Counted from the stretch's first letter, positions 54,559 through 63,350 are shown. The stretch: 64,000 nt of DNA from an uncultured Oscillospiraceae bacterium (GCA_934481445.1 CAKSPC010000002.1:35432-99431), one strand, 5' to 3'. Program-made: numbers and translations. Notes: generated by a model from the letters alone, not told the origin.

Positions 54559-55624
54559 CGGCAGGACGGCGGAGCTTGCGGGGATACTTCCCGACGAACA
54601 CACCGCCGCGCTGATAACCTCCCCCGTCAGCAAGCGTTATTTATGCGGCTGGGGCTGCGAGGACGGAGTTATACTGCTGACCAAGAGCGAGTGCCTGTAC
54701 ATAGTAAGCGGCCTGTATTTCGAGCAGGCGAAAGCGCTTGCCCACGACTGCACCGTTGTAAGGATGGACGACATCAGCGGCGAGCTGCTGGATATGCTGT
54801 TCAGGTATGATATCAGGTGCATTGCCGCTGAGGCGGAGCATATCACCGTTTCGGAGCTTGCGGCGTACCGCGGGATGCTGAATTACACCGAGGTGCAGGC
54901 TTCGCAGAAGCTTTCCGATACGATATCCGCCATGCGCATGGTAAAATCCCGCGAAGAGGTGGAACTTATCGCCGCCGCGCAGAATATCGCCGACAGGGCG
55001 TTTGAACGCCTGCTTGGCAGGATACGCAAGGGCATGACAGAGAAGCGCGTTGCCGCCATGCTGGCGTGCTCGCTGCTGGAATGCGGCGCGGAGGAGCTTG
55101 CGGGGCGCATTATCGCCGCCTCGGGGAAAAATTCCGCCTGCCCCTGCGCCGTGCCAACCGACAGGGAAATATGCGACGGAGATATGCTGGTGCTGGATTT
55201 CGGCGCGAAATACGGAGGTTACTGCGCGAGAATGGCGCGGACGCTTGCCGTGGGGCGCATTCCCCGCGCACAGGAGGAGGCTTACAACGCCGTTTACTGT
55301 GCGGGTCACGACGCGCTGAAAGCGCTGCGCACCGGCGTCAACGCGAAAGTTGCAGACAGCGTTGCAAGGAGCACGCTGAATGCATGGGGCGCAGACAAAT
55401 ACTTCACCCATGGGCTGGGCAGCGGCGTCGGCATGGAGCCGCATGAACTTCCCGACATATCCCGGAAAAGCACCGCAATGCTCCGCGCGGGCATGGTGGT
55501 TTCCGTGGGTCCCGCGGTGTATATCCCGGAAATGTACGGCGTGCGCATAAAAGCAATGGCAGAAGTAACTGAAAATGGGTGCAATATCCTGTCAGGTACC
55601 ACAACAAACCTTATTCGGATATAA
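54548..55624 (+). CDS. Aminopeptidase P-like protein, metal site lost
   Basis: 358 residues from ATG 54548 (GTG 54539 is also in frame). The creatinase-type N-domain covers ~1-120 and the pita-bread domain ~130-355. The fold is well kept (ASGKNSACP, VLDFGAKYGGYC, HGLGSGVGMEPHELPDIS, RAGMVVSVGPAVYIP). Of the five metal ligands only Asp217 remains; the others are Arg228, Ser292, Gly321 and Lys335. The catalytic His equivalent is Cys200. It is therefore probably not a working Xaa-Pro peptidase. The frame is intact, and the gene lies upstream of efp, as active homologues do. Confidence 0.9.
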   Translation: MNTDGRTAELAGILPDEHTAALITSPVSKRYLCGWGCEDGVILLTKSECLYIVSGLYFEQAKALAHDCTVVRMDDISGELLDMLFRYDIRCIAAEAEHITVSELAAYRGMLNYTEVQASQKLSDTISAMRMVKSREEVELIAAAQNIADRAFERLLGRIRKGMTEKRVAAMLACSLLECGAEELAGRIIAASGKNSACPCAVPTDREICDGDMLVLDFGAKYGGYCARMARTLAVGRIPRAQEEAYNAVYCAGHDALKALRTGVNAKVADSVARSTLNAWGADKYFTHGLGSGVGMEPHELPDISRKSTAMLRAGMVVSVGPAVYIPEMYGVRIKAMAEVTENGCNILSGTTTNLIRI

Positions 55625-55650
55625 AATTTCTTTTTTTTTATAAAAAGGAC

Positions 55651-55679
55651 TTGAAAAAATGCCGTAAATAGGGTAAAAT
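55651..55679 (+). promoter_or_regulatory. Promoter of efp
   Basis: TTGAAA (55651-55656), 17-bp spacer and TAAAAT (55674-55679). Confidence 0.7.
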
Positions 55680-55701
55680 AAATAAGACGGTCTATATTCC
55701 G

Positions 55702-55732
55702 ACGGAGTAGGCGCGAAAACGCGGTATTCCGT
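55702..55732 (+). other. Hairpin in the efp 5' leader
   Basis: ACGGAGTA (55702-55709) pairs with TATTCCGT (55725-55732, one G-U pair). An inner CGCG/CGCG stem caps it with an AAAA loop. It lies between the promoter and the GGAGG ribosome site of efp. Confidence 0.5.
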
Positions 55733-55771
55733 AAAAGAAGTTATTATAAAAAATTAATTGGAGGTCCTACT

Positions 55772-56332
55772 ATGATCACAGCAGGAGATTTCAGAAACGG
55801 CATGACATTCGAGGAAGACGGTAACGTAATGCAGATTATCGAGTTCCAGCACGTTAAGCCCGGCAAAGGTGCGGCTTTCGTAAGAACAAAGGTAAGAAAC
55901 GTTATCACAGGTTCCGTGGTTGAAAAGACCTACAACCCTACCGCCAAGTTCCCCACCGCTTATGTTGAGAGAAAGGATATGGAATACACCTACTCCGACG
56001 GCACTCTGTACCACTTCATGGATCCCGAGACTTACGAGGATGTTCCCGTAAACGAGTCCGATCTCGGCGACAGCTTCAAGTTCGTTAAGGAGAACATGGT
56101 ATGTAAGATCCTGTCCTACAAGGGCAAGGTATTCGGCGTTGAGCCTCCGAACTTCGTTGAGCTTCAGGTTACTCAGACCGATCCCGGATTTGCAGGCAAC
56201 ACAGCAACAAACGCTACCAAGCCCGCTACGCTCGAAACAGGTGCGGAGATCCGCGTTCCCCTCTTCATCAACGAGGGCGAGGTTATCCGTATCGATACAA
56301 GAACCGGCGAATACATGGAAAGAGTTAAGTAA
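55772..56332 (+). CDS. efp: Elongation factor P
   Basis: 186 residues. The three-barrel protein starts [35 protein letters not shown], with the modifiable Lys in the PGKG loop near residue 32. It ends [20 protein letters not shown] relieves ribosome stalling at proline runs. The degenerate Xaa-Pro peptidase homologue lies upstream and the CD1247-type gene downstream. GGAGG precedes the ATG. Confidence 0.98.
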   Translation: MITAGDFRNGMTFEEDGNVMQIIEFQHVKPGKGAAFVRTKVRNVITGSVVEKTYNPTAKFPTAYVERKDMEYTYSDGTLYHFMDPETYEDVPVNESDLGDSFKFVKENMVCKILSYKGKVFGVEPPNFVELQVTQTDPGFAGNTATNATKPATLETGAEIRVPLFINEGEVIRIDTRTGEYMERVK

Positions 56333-56380
56333 GCATTTACGCTTACAGGGGACTGTTCCGACACGAAAGGAAGTATTGCT

Positions 56381-56782
56381 ATGACTATCGGTGAAAAGGT
56401 ATCCTACATCAAGGGACTCGCAGAGGGTCTTGACGTAAACGACAAGGTCATCTCCGCTATTCTCGATGTCCTCACGGATATCGCAGACAATCTTGCGGAA
56501 GTTGACGAAGAGCTTGACGATGTTGCGTCTGTCATGACTGATCTTGAGGAAAGCGTTTCTGACCTCGAGGATGAAGTTTACGACATTGATGACGACGACT
56601 ACGATTACGACGAGGACGAGGATTACGACGACGAGCTGGACGAGATGTACGAAACCACCTGCCCCGCTTGCAACAACACTATCCGCTTCGATTATGAGCA
56701 GGCTGCTTCGGGCGGAATGGACTGCCCCAACTGCGGTCAGCATCTCGAGTTCTCGCTTGAAGATGACGATGACGCAGAATGA
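56381..56782 (+). CDS. CD1247-type acidic zinc-ribbon protein
   Basis: 133 residues. The first ~60 form helices (EKVSYIKGLAEGLDVNDKVISAILDVLTDIADNLAEVDEEL), like the N-terminal domain named after C. difficile CD1247. A run of Asp, Glu and Tyr (~66-88) follows. A zinc ribbon, CPACNNTIRF...MDCPNCG, and an acidic end complete it. The function is unknown. It lies 48 nt after efp and its order next to efp recurs in Clostridia. A terminator is downstream. Confidence 0.85.
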   Translation: MTIGEKVSYIKGLAEGLDVNDKVISAILDVLTDIADNLAEVDEELDDVASVMTDLEESVSDLEDEVYDIDDDDYDYDEDEDYDDELDEMYETTCPACNNTIRFDYEQAASGGMDCPNCGQHLEFSLEDDDDAE

Positions 56783-56859
56783 TCCCGTTTTCGGATTTTG
56801 ACTGAAAATGCGCAATAATTCGGTTTGACCGCGTCTGCGGCCGAACGGAGAAAACGAGT

Positions 56860-56898
56860 GCGCGGCGGATTGACTTTTACGTCACCCGCCGCGCTTTT
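56860..56898 (+). terminator. Terminator after the efp operon
   Basis: A 9-bp stem GCGCGGCGG/CCGCCGCGC (56860-56868 with 56886-56894) encloses a second stem TGAC/GTCA and is followed by TTTT. Confidence 0.85.
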
Positions 56899-56963
56899 GT
56901 GTACGGAGATATTCCGAGCGGAATTACCGATATCATCGGATTGTCCCGAAGAAAGGATTTTTT

Positions 56964-58019
56964 ATGAGCTGGAGAGATAATCTTATAAAAATCGAGCCGT
57001 ATGTTGCGGGCGAACAGCCCGACAAAAAGGATTTCGTCAAGCTTAACGCCAACGAAAACCCATACCCGCCGTCGCCGGCGGTGCAGGAGGTAGTTTCGCA
57101 TTTCAACAGCGGCTGCCTGAAAAAATATCCCGATGCAAACGCGGCGCCGCTTGCCGCGAAACTCGCGGAGTACCACGGATTGAACCGCGAAAATGTGTTC
57201 GTGGGCAATGGCTCGGATGACGTTCTTGCGCAGTGCTTCCGCGCGTTTTTCAACTCCGACAAGCCGATAATCTACCCCGATATCACATATTCGTTCTATC
57301 CCGTCTGGTGCGAGATGCTGAAAATCCCTTACGAAACGATACCCGTCGACGAGGATTTCCGCATCAATGCGGAGGATTACGCGCGCCCCAACGGCGGCGT
57401 TGTTATCGCGAACCCGAACGCGCCCACATCCATAGGCGTGGGGCTTGATTTTATCCGAAAGATACTCGACGCTAACCGCGACAGCGTTGTCATCGTGGAC
57501 GAGGCATACGTCGATTTCGGCGGCACCACCGCGCTTCCGCTCCTTTCGGAATACGAAAACCTTGTCATAACCCGCACGTTCTCCAAGAGCCGTTCCATGG
57601 CGGGCATGAGAATAGGCTACGCAATGGGCAACAAGGAGATCATCTCCGCGCTGTACGCCGCGAAGGACAGCTATAATTCCTACCCCATGGACAGCGTTGC
57701 CATCGAAGCGGGCATTGCTTCCGTCGAGGACGACAAGTATTTCCGCGATACCGTTGCAAAGGTCGTTGCAACGAGGACAAGGCTCACAGAGGAACTGCGT
57801 AAACTCGGGTTTGACGTTGCGGACAGCTCCACGAACTTCGTGTTCGCCGAGCATAATAAATTCCGCGCAAAGGAGCTCTGCGAGTACCTCAAGACCCGCG
57901 ATATTTATGTGCGTTATTTCTCGAAGCCGCGTATCGACAATCGCCTTCGCATAACCGTCGGCACCGATGGGGAGATAGACGCGCTGATTTCCGCACTGAA
58001 AGATCATATAGGTGGCTGA
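56964..58019 (+). CDS. hisC: Histidinol-phosphate aminotransferase
   Basis: 351 residues of PLP fold type I. KLNANENPYPPSP at the start, FVGNGSDDVLAQCFRAF, NPNAPTS, VDEAYVDFGG and the PLP Lys208 in TFSKSRSMAGMRIGY are diagnostic. It transfers the amino group from glutamate to imidazole acetol phosphate. No other his genes are nearby, so it may also act on aromatic amino acids. Confidence 0.95.
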   Translation: MSWRDNLIKIEPYVAGEQPDKKDFVKLNANENPYPPSPAVQEVVSHFNSGCLKKYPDANAAPLAAKLAEYHGLNRENVFVGNGSDDVLAQCFRAFFNSDKPIIYPDITYSFYPVWCEMLKIPYETIPVDEDFRINAEDYARPNGGVVIANPNAPTSIGVGLDFIRKILDANRDSVVIVDEAYVDFGGTTALPLLSEYENLVITRTFSKSRSMAGMRIGYAMGNKEIISALYAAKDSYNSYPMDSVAIEAGIASVEDDKYFRDTVAKVVATRTRLTEELRKLGFDVADSSTNFVFAEHNKFRAKELCEYLKTRDIYVRYFSKPRIDNRLRITVGTDGEIDALISALKDHIGG

Positions 58020-58020
58020 G

Positions 58021-58305
58021 ATGGAGATAACATTTGAGAACATCGTCGGCAAGACCATGCTGGCGGGGATTTCCTACAGGACATCCGACGGCGACCTTTC
58101 CGACAGGCAGCAGATTTTCGGCAGGATAACCTCCGCGGACAGCGATGGAATAGTGCTGACGCAGGAAAACGGCGATGAATTTATCCTGCCGCCGGACCTC
58201 TCCGCTTTGGAGATTGCGCGACCCGGCGTGTATACTCTCAACATTTCCGGCGCGACAGTTGAAAATCCCGACCTGCTTTCCATATGGACGGTTTATGAGG
58301 GCTGA
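58021..58305 (+). CDS. Small protein of unknown function
   Basis: 94 residues from ATG 58021, with AGGTGG 5 nt upstream inside the end of hisC. The sequence (EITFENIVGKTMLAGISYRTSDGDLSDRQQIFGRITSADSDGIVLTQENGDEFILPPDL) suggests a small beta barrel; LVITL-type strands alternate with short turns. No signal or membrane helix is seen. It starts 1 nt after hisC and is probably co-expressed. I do not recognise a family. Confidence 0.8.
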   Translation: MEITFENIVGKTMLAGISYRTSDGDLSDRQQIFGRITSADSDGIVLTQENGDEFILPPDLSALEIARPGVYTLNISGATVENPDLLSIWTVYEG

Positions 58306-58325
58306 CACATTTTTTTATCAGGCAC

Positions 58326-58354
58326 TTGTATTTACCGTAAGAATATGTTAAAAT
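58326..58354 (+). promoter_or_regulatory. Promoter of metY
   Basis: TTGTAT (58326-58331), 17-bp spacer and TAAAAT (58349-58354) with an extended TGT element. No SAM riboswitch is seen in the short leader. Confidence 0.65.
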
Positions 58355-58418
58355 AAATATGTATGTAATTATGACGGCATAAGAAATACACACGCCGCCG
58401 ACGAAAGGAAAAAATACT

Positions 58419-59684
58419 ATGGAAATCGAAACAAAATGCCTGCATGAAGGCTACACCCCCAAGAACGGCGAGCCCAGAGTTATGCCCATCGTTCAGAGCA
58501 CGACCTATGTCTATGATTCCACCGACGATGTTGCGGCGGTGTTTGACGACCCTACAAAGAGCCTGATCTACTCCCGCTTTGAAAACCCCACCACCGACTG
58601 CGTTGAAAAGAAGATCGCGGCTCTCGAGGGCGGCGTTGCGGCAATGTGCACATCCAGCGGACAGGCGGCTTCGCTGCTGTCCATTCTGAATATCTGCGAG
58701 GCAGGCGACAGCTTTATAGCTTCTGCATCCATTTACGGCGGCACCATCAACCTCTTTGCGGTAACGCTTAAGAGAATGGGCATCGAGTGCATTTTTGTTG
58801 ACCACGACGCGACCGAGGAGCAGCTCAACGCGGCATTCAAGCCGAACACCAAGGCTGTTTTCGGCGAGACCCTCGCAAACCCCGCGCTGACGGTCCTCGA
58901 CATTGAGCTGTGGGCAAAGTGCGCGCACGCCCATGGTGTTCCGCTCATTATTGATAATACATTCGCAACGCCTGTTCTGTGCAGACCTTTCGAGTGGGGC
59001 GCGGATATCGTTGTGCATTCGACTTCCAAGTACATGGATGGACACGCTGTGCAGGTCGGCGGCGTTATCGTCGACAGCGGCAAGTTCGACTGGACAAACG
59101 GAAAATTCCCCTGCATGACCGAGCCGGACGAAAGCTACCATGGCATAGTTTACACCGAGAAGTACCCCGCAGCGCCCTATATTACAAAGGCAAGAATGCA
59201 GCTCATGAGAGATTTCGGCTGCTACCCTGCGGCAAATTCCTCGTTCCTGCTGAACCTCGGACTTGAAACCCTGCCCGTAAGAATGCACCAGTACTGCGAG
59301 AACGCCCTCACCGTTGCAAAGTACATCGAGAGCACCGGCAAGGCTGCATTTGTAACATACCCCGCGCTGGAAAACAGCAAGGGTCACGAGCTTGCTATGA
59401 AGTATCTTCCCGACGGCACCAGCGGCGTAATTTCCTTCTCGGTAAAGGGCGGACGCGCTGCGGCTGTAAAGTTCATGGACAGCCTTAAGCTTGCCTCCAA
59501 TGAAGTTCATGTTGCGGATATCCGCACCTGCATACTTCACCCCGCTTCCGCGACCCACCGCCAGCTCACCGATGAGCAGCTTGTTGCGGCGGGCATTGAC
59601 GGCGGCCTTATCCGCCTGTCGGTAGGTCTTGAGAATGTCAAGGATATCATCGCGGACCTTGAGCAGGGTTTTGCGAAGCTCTGA
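58419..59684 (+). CDS. metY: O-acetylhomoserine sulfhydrylase (MetY type)
   Basis: 421 residues of the Cys/Met-metabolism PLP family. PIVQSTTYVYDST, YSRFENPTTDCVEKKIAALEGG, IDNTFATPVLCRPFEWGADIVVHSTSKYMDGH (PLP Lys in STSK) and HPASATHRQL are clear. The length and EGYTPKNGEPRV start favour O-acetylhomoserine (thiol)-lyase over cystathionine enzymes. It makes homocysteine from sulfide. It fits the cysteine genes at the start of the window but is not linked to them. Confidence 0.94.
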   Translation: MEIETKCLHEGYTPKNGEPRVMPIVQSTTYVYDSTDDVAAVFDDPTKSLIYSRFENPTTDCVEKKIAALEGGVAAMCTSSGQAASLLSILNICEAGDSFIASASIYGGTINLFAVTLKRMGIECIFVDHDATEEQLNAAFKPNTKAVFGETLANPALTVLDIELWAKCAHAHGVPLIIDNTFATPVLCRPFEWGADIVVHSTSKYMDGHAVQVGGVIVDSGKFDWTNGKFPCMTEPDESYHGIVYTEKYPAAPYITKARMQLMRDFGCYPAANSSFLLNLGLETLPVRMHQYCENALTVAKYIESTGKAAFVTYPALENSKGHELAMKYLPDGTSGVISFSVKGGRAAAVKFMDSLKLASNEVHVADIRTCILHPASATHRQLTDEQLVAAGIDGGLIRLSVGLENVKDIIADLEQGFAKL

Positions 59685-59690
59685 TATAAT
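59682..59690 (+). promoter_or_regulatory. Possible extended -10 promoter of the ABC-F gene
   Basis: TGATATAAT combines the extended element and a perfect -10 (59685-59690), overlapping the metY stop. No good -35 lies at normal spacing. Confidence 0.4.
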
Positions 59691-59719
59691 AAGATAAATA
59701 AAGAATAGGAGAACAACTG

Positions 59720-61333
59720 TTGATTACTGTATCTAATGTAAGCGTCAGCTTCGGCGGACAGCTTCTTTTCAAGGATGTTGACCTTAAATTCACAGCGGGC
59801 AACTGCTACGGTGTCATCGGCGCCAACGGCGCGGGCAAATCCACCTTTCTGAAGGTGCTGTGCGGGGACCTTGAGCCTACAAAGGGCTCGGTTTCCAAGC
59901 CGCCGGAGCTTCGTATGTCGGTGCTCCGTCAGGATCATTACGCATTCGACGAATACACCGTTCAGGACACCGTTATCATGGGTAACAAGCGCCTTTACGA
60001 CATAATGCAGGAAAAGGACGCGCTGTATGCCAAGGAGGATTTCTCCGACGAGGACGGCGAGCGCGCTTCTCAGCTCGAGGGCGAGTTTGCCGAGCTCAAC
60101 GGCTGGGAGGCGGAAAGTGACGCTTCCAAGCTTATACAGGGTCTGGGACTTCCCGAGGAGATACTCTATCAGCAGATGTCCTCCCTCACGGGTAACGAAA
60201 AGGTAAAGGTGCTGCTGGCACAGTGCCTTTTCGGCAATCCCGATATCATCCTTATGGACGAGCCTACCAACCACCTCGATGTTGAAGCGGTTTCGTGGCT
60301 GGAGGATTTCCTCGCGGATTATTTCGGTACCGTTATCGTTGTATCGCATGACCGCCACTTTCTCAACAACGTCTGCACGCACATCGTTGATATCGACTAC
60401 GGAAAGATAAAGATGTATGTCGGCAACTACGAGTTCTGGTACGAGTCCTCGCAGCTCATCCAGCGCATGATAAAGCAGCAGAACAAGCGCGCCGAGGAAA
60501 AGATAAAGGAACTTCAGAACTTCATCGCGAGGTTCTCCGCAAACAAATCCAAGTCCAAGCAGGCAACATCACGCCGAAAGCTTATCGACAAGCTGACGGT
60601 GGAGGAGCTGCCCGCTTCCTCGAGAAAATACCCCTACATCGGCTTTGATATCGAGCGTGAGGTAGGAAAGGATATTCTGCAGGTAACGGGGCTTTCCAAG
60701 ACGGTTGACGGCGTTAAGGTGCTCAACAACGTAAGCTTCACCGTAAACAAGGGCGATAAGATAGCGTTTGTCGGCTCCAACGAGATCGCGATAACTACGC
60801 TTTTCAGAATACTCACCGAGGAACTCGAGCCCGACGAGGGTACGTTCAAGTGGGGAAGCACGACTTCCGTAAGCTACTTCCCGAACGACAACAGCGCATA
60901 TTTCAACGACTGCCAGCTTTCGATAATCGACTGGATGCGTCAGTATTCCAAGGACGAAACCGAGAGCTACCTCCGCGGATTTTTGGGCAGGATGCTGTTC
61001 AGCGGCGACGATGTTTTCAAGCCCGTCAATGTTCTTTCCGGCGGAGAGAAAGTACGCTGTATGTTCTCAAGAATGATGCTTTTCCAGAGCAATGTTCTTA
61101 TCCTCGACCGACCCACAAACCACCTCGACCTTGAAAGCATAACTGCAGTGAACAACGGTCTTTCGGAGTTCAAGGGCAATATCCTCTTCGCAACGCACGA
61201 CCACGAGATACTCGAAACTGCGGCAAACCGTATCATCGAGATAACCGAGGAGGGCTGCCTTGACAGGATGGGCAGCTACGACGAGTTCGTTGAATGGCGC
61301 AGGGATAAGGTCGGCGGCTCGCTGATGCTGTAA
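59720..61333 (+). CDS. ABC-F family ATP-binding protein, second site degenerate
   Basis: 537 residues with a TTG start (AGGAG upstream). Two ATP-binding cassettes are joined by a helical linker (~250-300, rich in Lys and Glu), and there are no membrane helices. Cassette 1 is intact: Walker A GANGAGKST with Lys40, Walker B LMDEPTNHLD. Cassette 2 has GSNEIAITT, with Ile358 in the Walker Lys position, and LDRPTNHLD, with Arg464 in place of the catalytic Glu; its LSGGE signature remains. ABC-F proteins act on ribosomes, in translation or antibiotic protection. It resembles the YkpA/YbiT branch. Confidence 0.92.
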   Translation: MITVSNVSVSFGGQLLFKDVDLKFTAGNCYGVIGANGAGKSTFLKVLCGDLEPTKGSVSKPPELRMSVLRQDHYAFDEYTVQDTVIMGNKRLYDIMQEKDALYAKEDFSDEDGERASQLEGEFAELNGWEAESDASKLIQGLGLPEEILYQQMSSLTGNEKVKVLLAQCLFGNPDIILMDEPTNHLDVEAVSWLEDFLADYFGTVIVVSHDRHFLNNVCTHIVDIDYGKIKMYVGNYEFWYESSQLIQRMIKQQNKRAEEKIKELQNFIARFSANKSKSKQATSRRKLIDKLTVEELPASSRKYPYIGFDIEREVGKDILQVTGLSKTVDGVKVLNNVSFTVNKGDKIAFVGSNEIAITTLFRILTEELEPDEGTFKWGSTTSVSYFPNDNSAYFNDCQLSIIDWMRQYSKDETESYLRGFLGRMLFSGDDVFKPVNVLSGGEKVRCMFSRMMLFQSNVLILDRPTNHLDLESITAVNNGLSEFKGNILFATHDHEILETAANRIIEITEEGCLDRMGSYDEFVEWRRDKVGGSLML

Positions 61334-61357
61334 TTTATACAAAGAAAGATTGGTCAG

Positions 61358-62299
61358 ATGAATTATATTATTCTCGACATGGAATGGAATCAGGCGCTGG
61401 GGCGCACCAAAATGGTGCAGTCCCCGGTGCTGCTGCGCGGGGAGATAATCCAGATAGGCGCGGTAAAGACCGACGAAAAGTTCAATCTTATCGACAAGAT
61501 AAAGATCAGCGTCTGCCCGAAATATTACAAGGTGATGAACCGCCACGTTGAAAAAATAACGGGGATAACCAGCAGTCAGCTTACCTACGGCGAGCGTTTC
61601 CCGCAGGCGTACAAGCGCTTCAGCGCATGGTGCGGCGATGATTTCAGATTCATCACATGGGGCTTTGACGACATAGGCATCCTTGCGGATAATCTGGAGC
61701 TTTACGGCCTTGACCCGACATGGGGCAGGGATTACATCAACCTCCAGCTTATTTACAAGGCGCAGGTCGACGGCGAGCGGCTTCAGTGTTCTCTTTCAGA
61801 AGCGGTTGAACGGCTCGGGATACCGATGGACGCGCAGGCGCACGACGCGATGAACGATGCGTGGTTCACATATGAAGTATGTACCAAGCTTGATATGGAT
61901 AAAGGGCTTGCGGCGTACGGTGAGCTTTCCGCGGGCGTCAGGACGGCGCTGCGCAAGGATGTTATCAAAAACGTCACCGAATGCAGGAAAATGCTTGAGG
62001 ACCCCCGCGTCCGCGACGCGGTGTGCCCGTCCTGCGAGAATATCCTTAAAAACCGCGACTGGCTGTACCACGGCGGCGGGAAGAAAACCACCATCGCCTC
62101 CTGCCCCGAGCACGGAGATTTTCTCATAAGGCTCACCTGCCGCAGGATGGCGGACAACAACTGGACCGTAAGCAGGACGATATACGAGGCGGACGACAGC
62201 GCCCTCGAGGCTTATGACAAGAAGCTCGAGAAGCAGAAGAACGCCAAGAACAAACACAAAGAAAAGGAGCCCACAGATGATAACAACGGTGCTGTTTGA
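61358..62299 (+). CDS. DEDDh-type 3'-5' exonuclease
   Basis: 313 residues. Exonuclease motifs: ILDMEWN (Asp7, Glu9), WGFDDIGIL and HDAMNDAWFTYEV with the general-base His. It resembles KapD/ERI-1 type enzymes in the first ~190 residues. The C-terminal ~100 residues hold paired cysteines (CPSC...CPEHG) and a very basic end (KLEKQKNAKNKHKEKE), likely for nucleic acid binding. It probably trims RNA or DNA 3' ends. It overlaps the next gene by 23 nt. Confidence 0.88.
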   Translation: MNYIILDMEWNQALGRTKMVQSPVLLRGEIIQIGAVKTDEKFNLIDKIKISVCPKYYKVMNRHVEKITGITSSQLTYGERFPQAYKRFSAWCGDDFRFITWGFDDIGILADNLELYGLDPTWGRDYINLQLIYKAQVDGERLQCSLSEAVERLGIPMDAQAHDAMNDAWFTYEVCTKLDMDKGLAAYGELSAGVRTALRKDVIKNVTECRKMLEDPRVRDAVCPSCENILKNRDWLYHGGGKKTTIASCPEHGDFLIRLTCRRMADNNWTVSRTIYEADDSALEAYDKKLEKQKNAKNKHKEKEPTDDNNGAV

Positions 62300-62984
62300 C
62301 CTGGACGGAACGCTTCTCCCGTTCGAGCAGGACGATTTCGTGAAACTTTATTTTTCGGAGCTTTCAAAGAAACTGCTTCCGCTGGGGTATGACCCGAATC
62401 TCACGGTAAAATCCATATGGGCGGGAACAAAGGCGATGATCGAAAACGACGGCAGCCGCCTTAATTCCGCGGCGTTCTGGGATGTTTTCAACAAGCTCAC
62501 CGCGGGGTTGCCCGACGCGAAGGAAACCTGCGACAGCTTTTATACGCAGGAGTTTGACAGGGTAAAGGCTAGCCTTAAATACATACCCGACCGCTCGGTG
62601 GATATCCGCAGGATAAAGGATGCGGGGCTGCGTGTTGTCCTCGCGACAAACCCGATATTCCCCGCGGACGGCGTTAAGACTCGTATGGCCTGGGTGGGAC
62701 TGAAGCCCGAGGATTTCGAGCTGGTCACCAATTACGACAACAGCACGTTCTGCAAGCCCAATCCCGATTACTACCGCGAAATACTTACGAAGATCGGCGA
62801 GAAACCCGAGAATTGCCTTATGGTGGGAAATAACATCGCGGAGGATATGGAGCCAGCTTCGTCGCTGGGGATGAGCGTGTTTTTCGTTCCGGAGTTTGCG
62901 GAAAACCCGCAGGGAAGGGACGCTTCCGCCTATGTTCAGGGCAGCGTTTCGGACGCGGCGGATCACGCAATATCTCACGGGTGA
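62277..62984 (+). CDS. HAD-superfamily hydrolase
   Basis: 235 residues from ATG 62277 (AAAAGGAG upstream), within the end of the exonuclease gene. HAD motif I VLFDLDGTLLPFEQ has Asp8 and Asp10. VVLATNPIFP is motif II, NSTFCKPNPDYYREIL has the motif III Lys, and LMVGNNIAEDMEPASSLGM is motif IV. A helical cap lies at ~20-95. It is a cytosolic phosphatase of unknown substrate. Confidence 0.93.
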   Translation: MITTVLFDLDGTLLPFEQDDFVKLYFSELSKKLLPLGYDPNLTVKSIWAGTKAMIENDGSRLNSAAFWDVFNKLTAGLPDAKETCDSFYTQEFDRVKASLKYIPDRSVDIRRIKDAGLRVVLATNPIFPADGVKTRMAWVGLKPEDFELVTNYDNSTFCKPNPDYYREILTKIGEKPENCLMVGNNIAEDMEPASSLGMSVFFVPEFAENPQGRDASAYVQGSVSDAADHAISHG

Positions 62985-63002
62985 TGGCGGAAAACGGCAT
63001 TT

Positions 63003-63032
63003 TTGCGCGGTTTGCGGCATACATTGTACAAT
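63003..63032 (+). promoter_or_regulatory. Weak promoter candidate before the YlmC/YmxH gene
   Basis: TTGCGC (63003-63008) and TACAAT (63027-63032) are 18 bp apart. The match is modest, and GAGGTG follows as ribosome site. Confidence 0.3.
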
Positions 63033-63059
63033 AAGATGAACGTACAGTGAGGTGCCGAT

Positions 63060-63350
63060 ATGGTTTACAGCTTTAACGATATCAAATGCAAGGAGATAAT
63101 AAATATCCGCTCGGGCTGCCGCTTGGGCTTTCCCGATGATATCGAGTTTGAAAACTGCACCGCGAAAATATGCAGACTTATCGTCTACGGAAAGCCGAGG
63201 TTCTTCGGGCTTTTCGGCAGGGAAGAGGATCTCTTTATAAAATGGTGCGACATTGAGGTCATCGGCGAGGATACGATACTGGTTTCCTGCGAAACTCCGT
63301 CGTATTCAACAAATAAACGTGGAAAATTGCTCGGAAATTTGTTTAAATAA
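63060..63350 (+). CDS. YlmC/YmxH-family PRC-barrel protein
   Basis: 96 residues. The pattern CKEIINIRSGCRLGFPDDIEFE...KPRFFGLFGREEDLFIKWCDIEVIGEDTILV matches the PRC-barrel YlmC/YmxH family, often linked to sporulation in Firmicutes. The exact role is unclear. It is transcribed just before rpsB but is separated from it by a good promoter. Confidence 0.9.
   Translation: MVYSFNDIKCKEIINIRSGCRLGFPDDIEFENCTAKICRLIVYGKPRFFGLFGREEDLFIKWCDIEVIGEDTILVSCETPSYSTNKRGKLLGNLFK

Noticed and set aside
58306..58418. SAM riboswitch before metY
   Set aside because: The 113-nt gap holds only a promoter and an AT-rich leader; none of the conserved riboswitch stems is visible.
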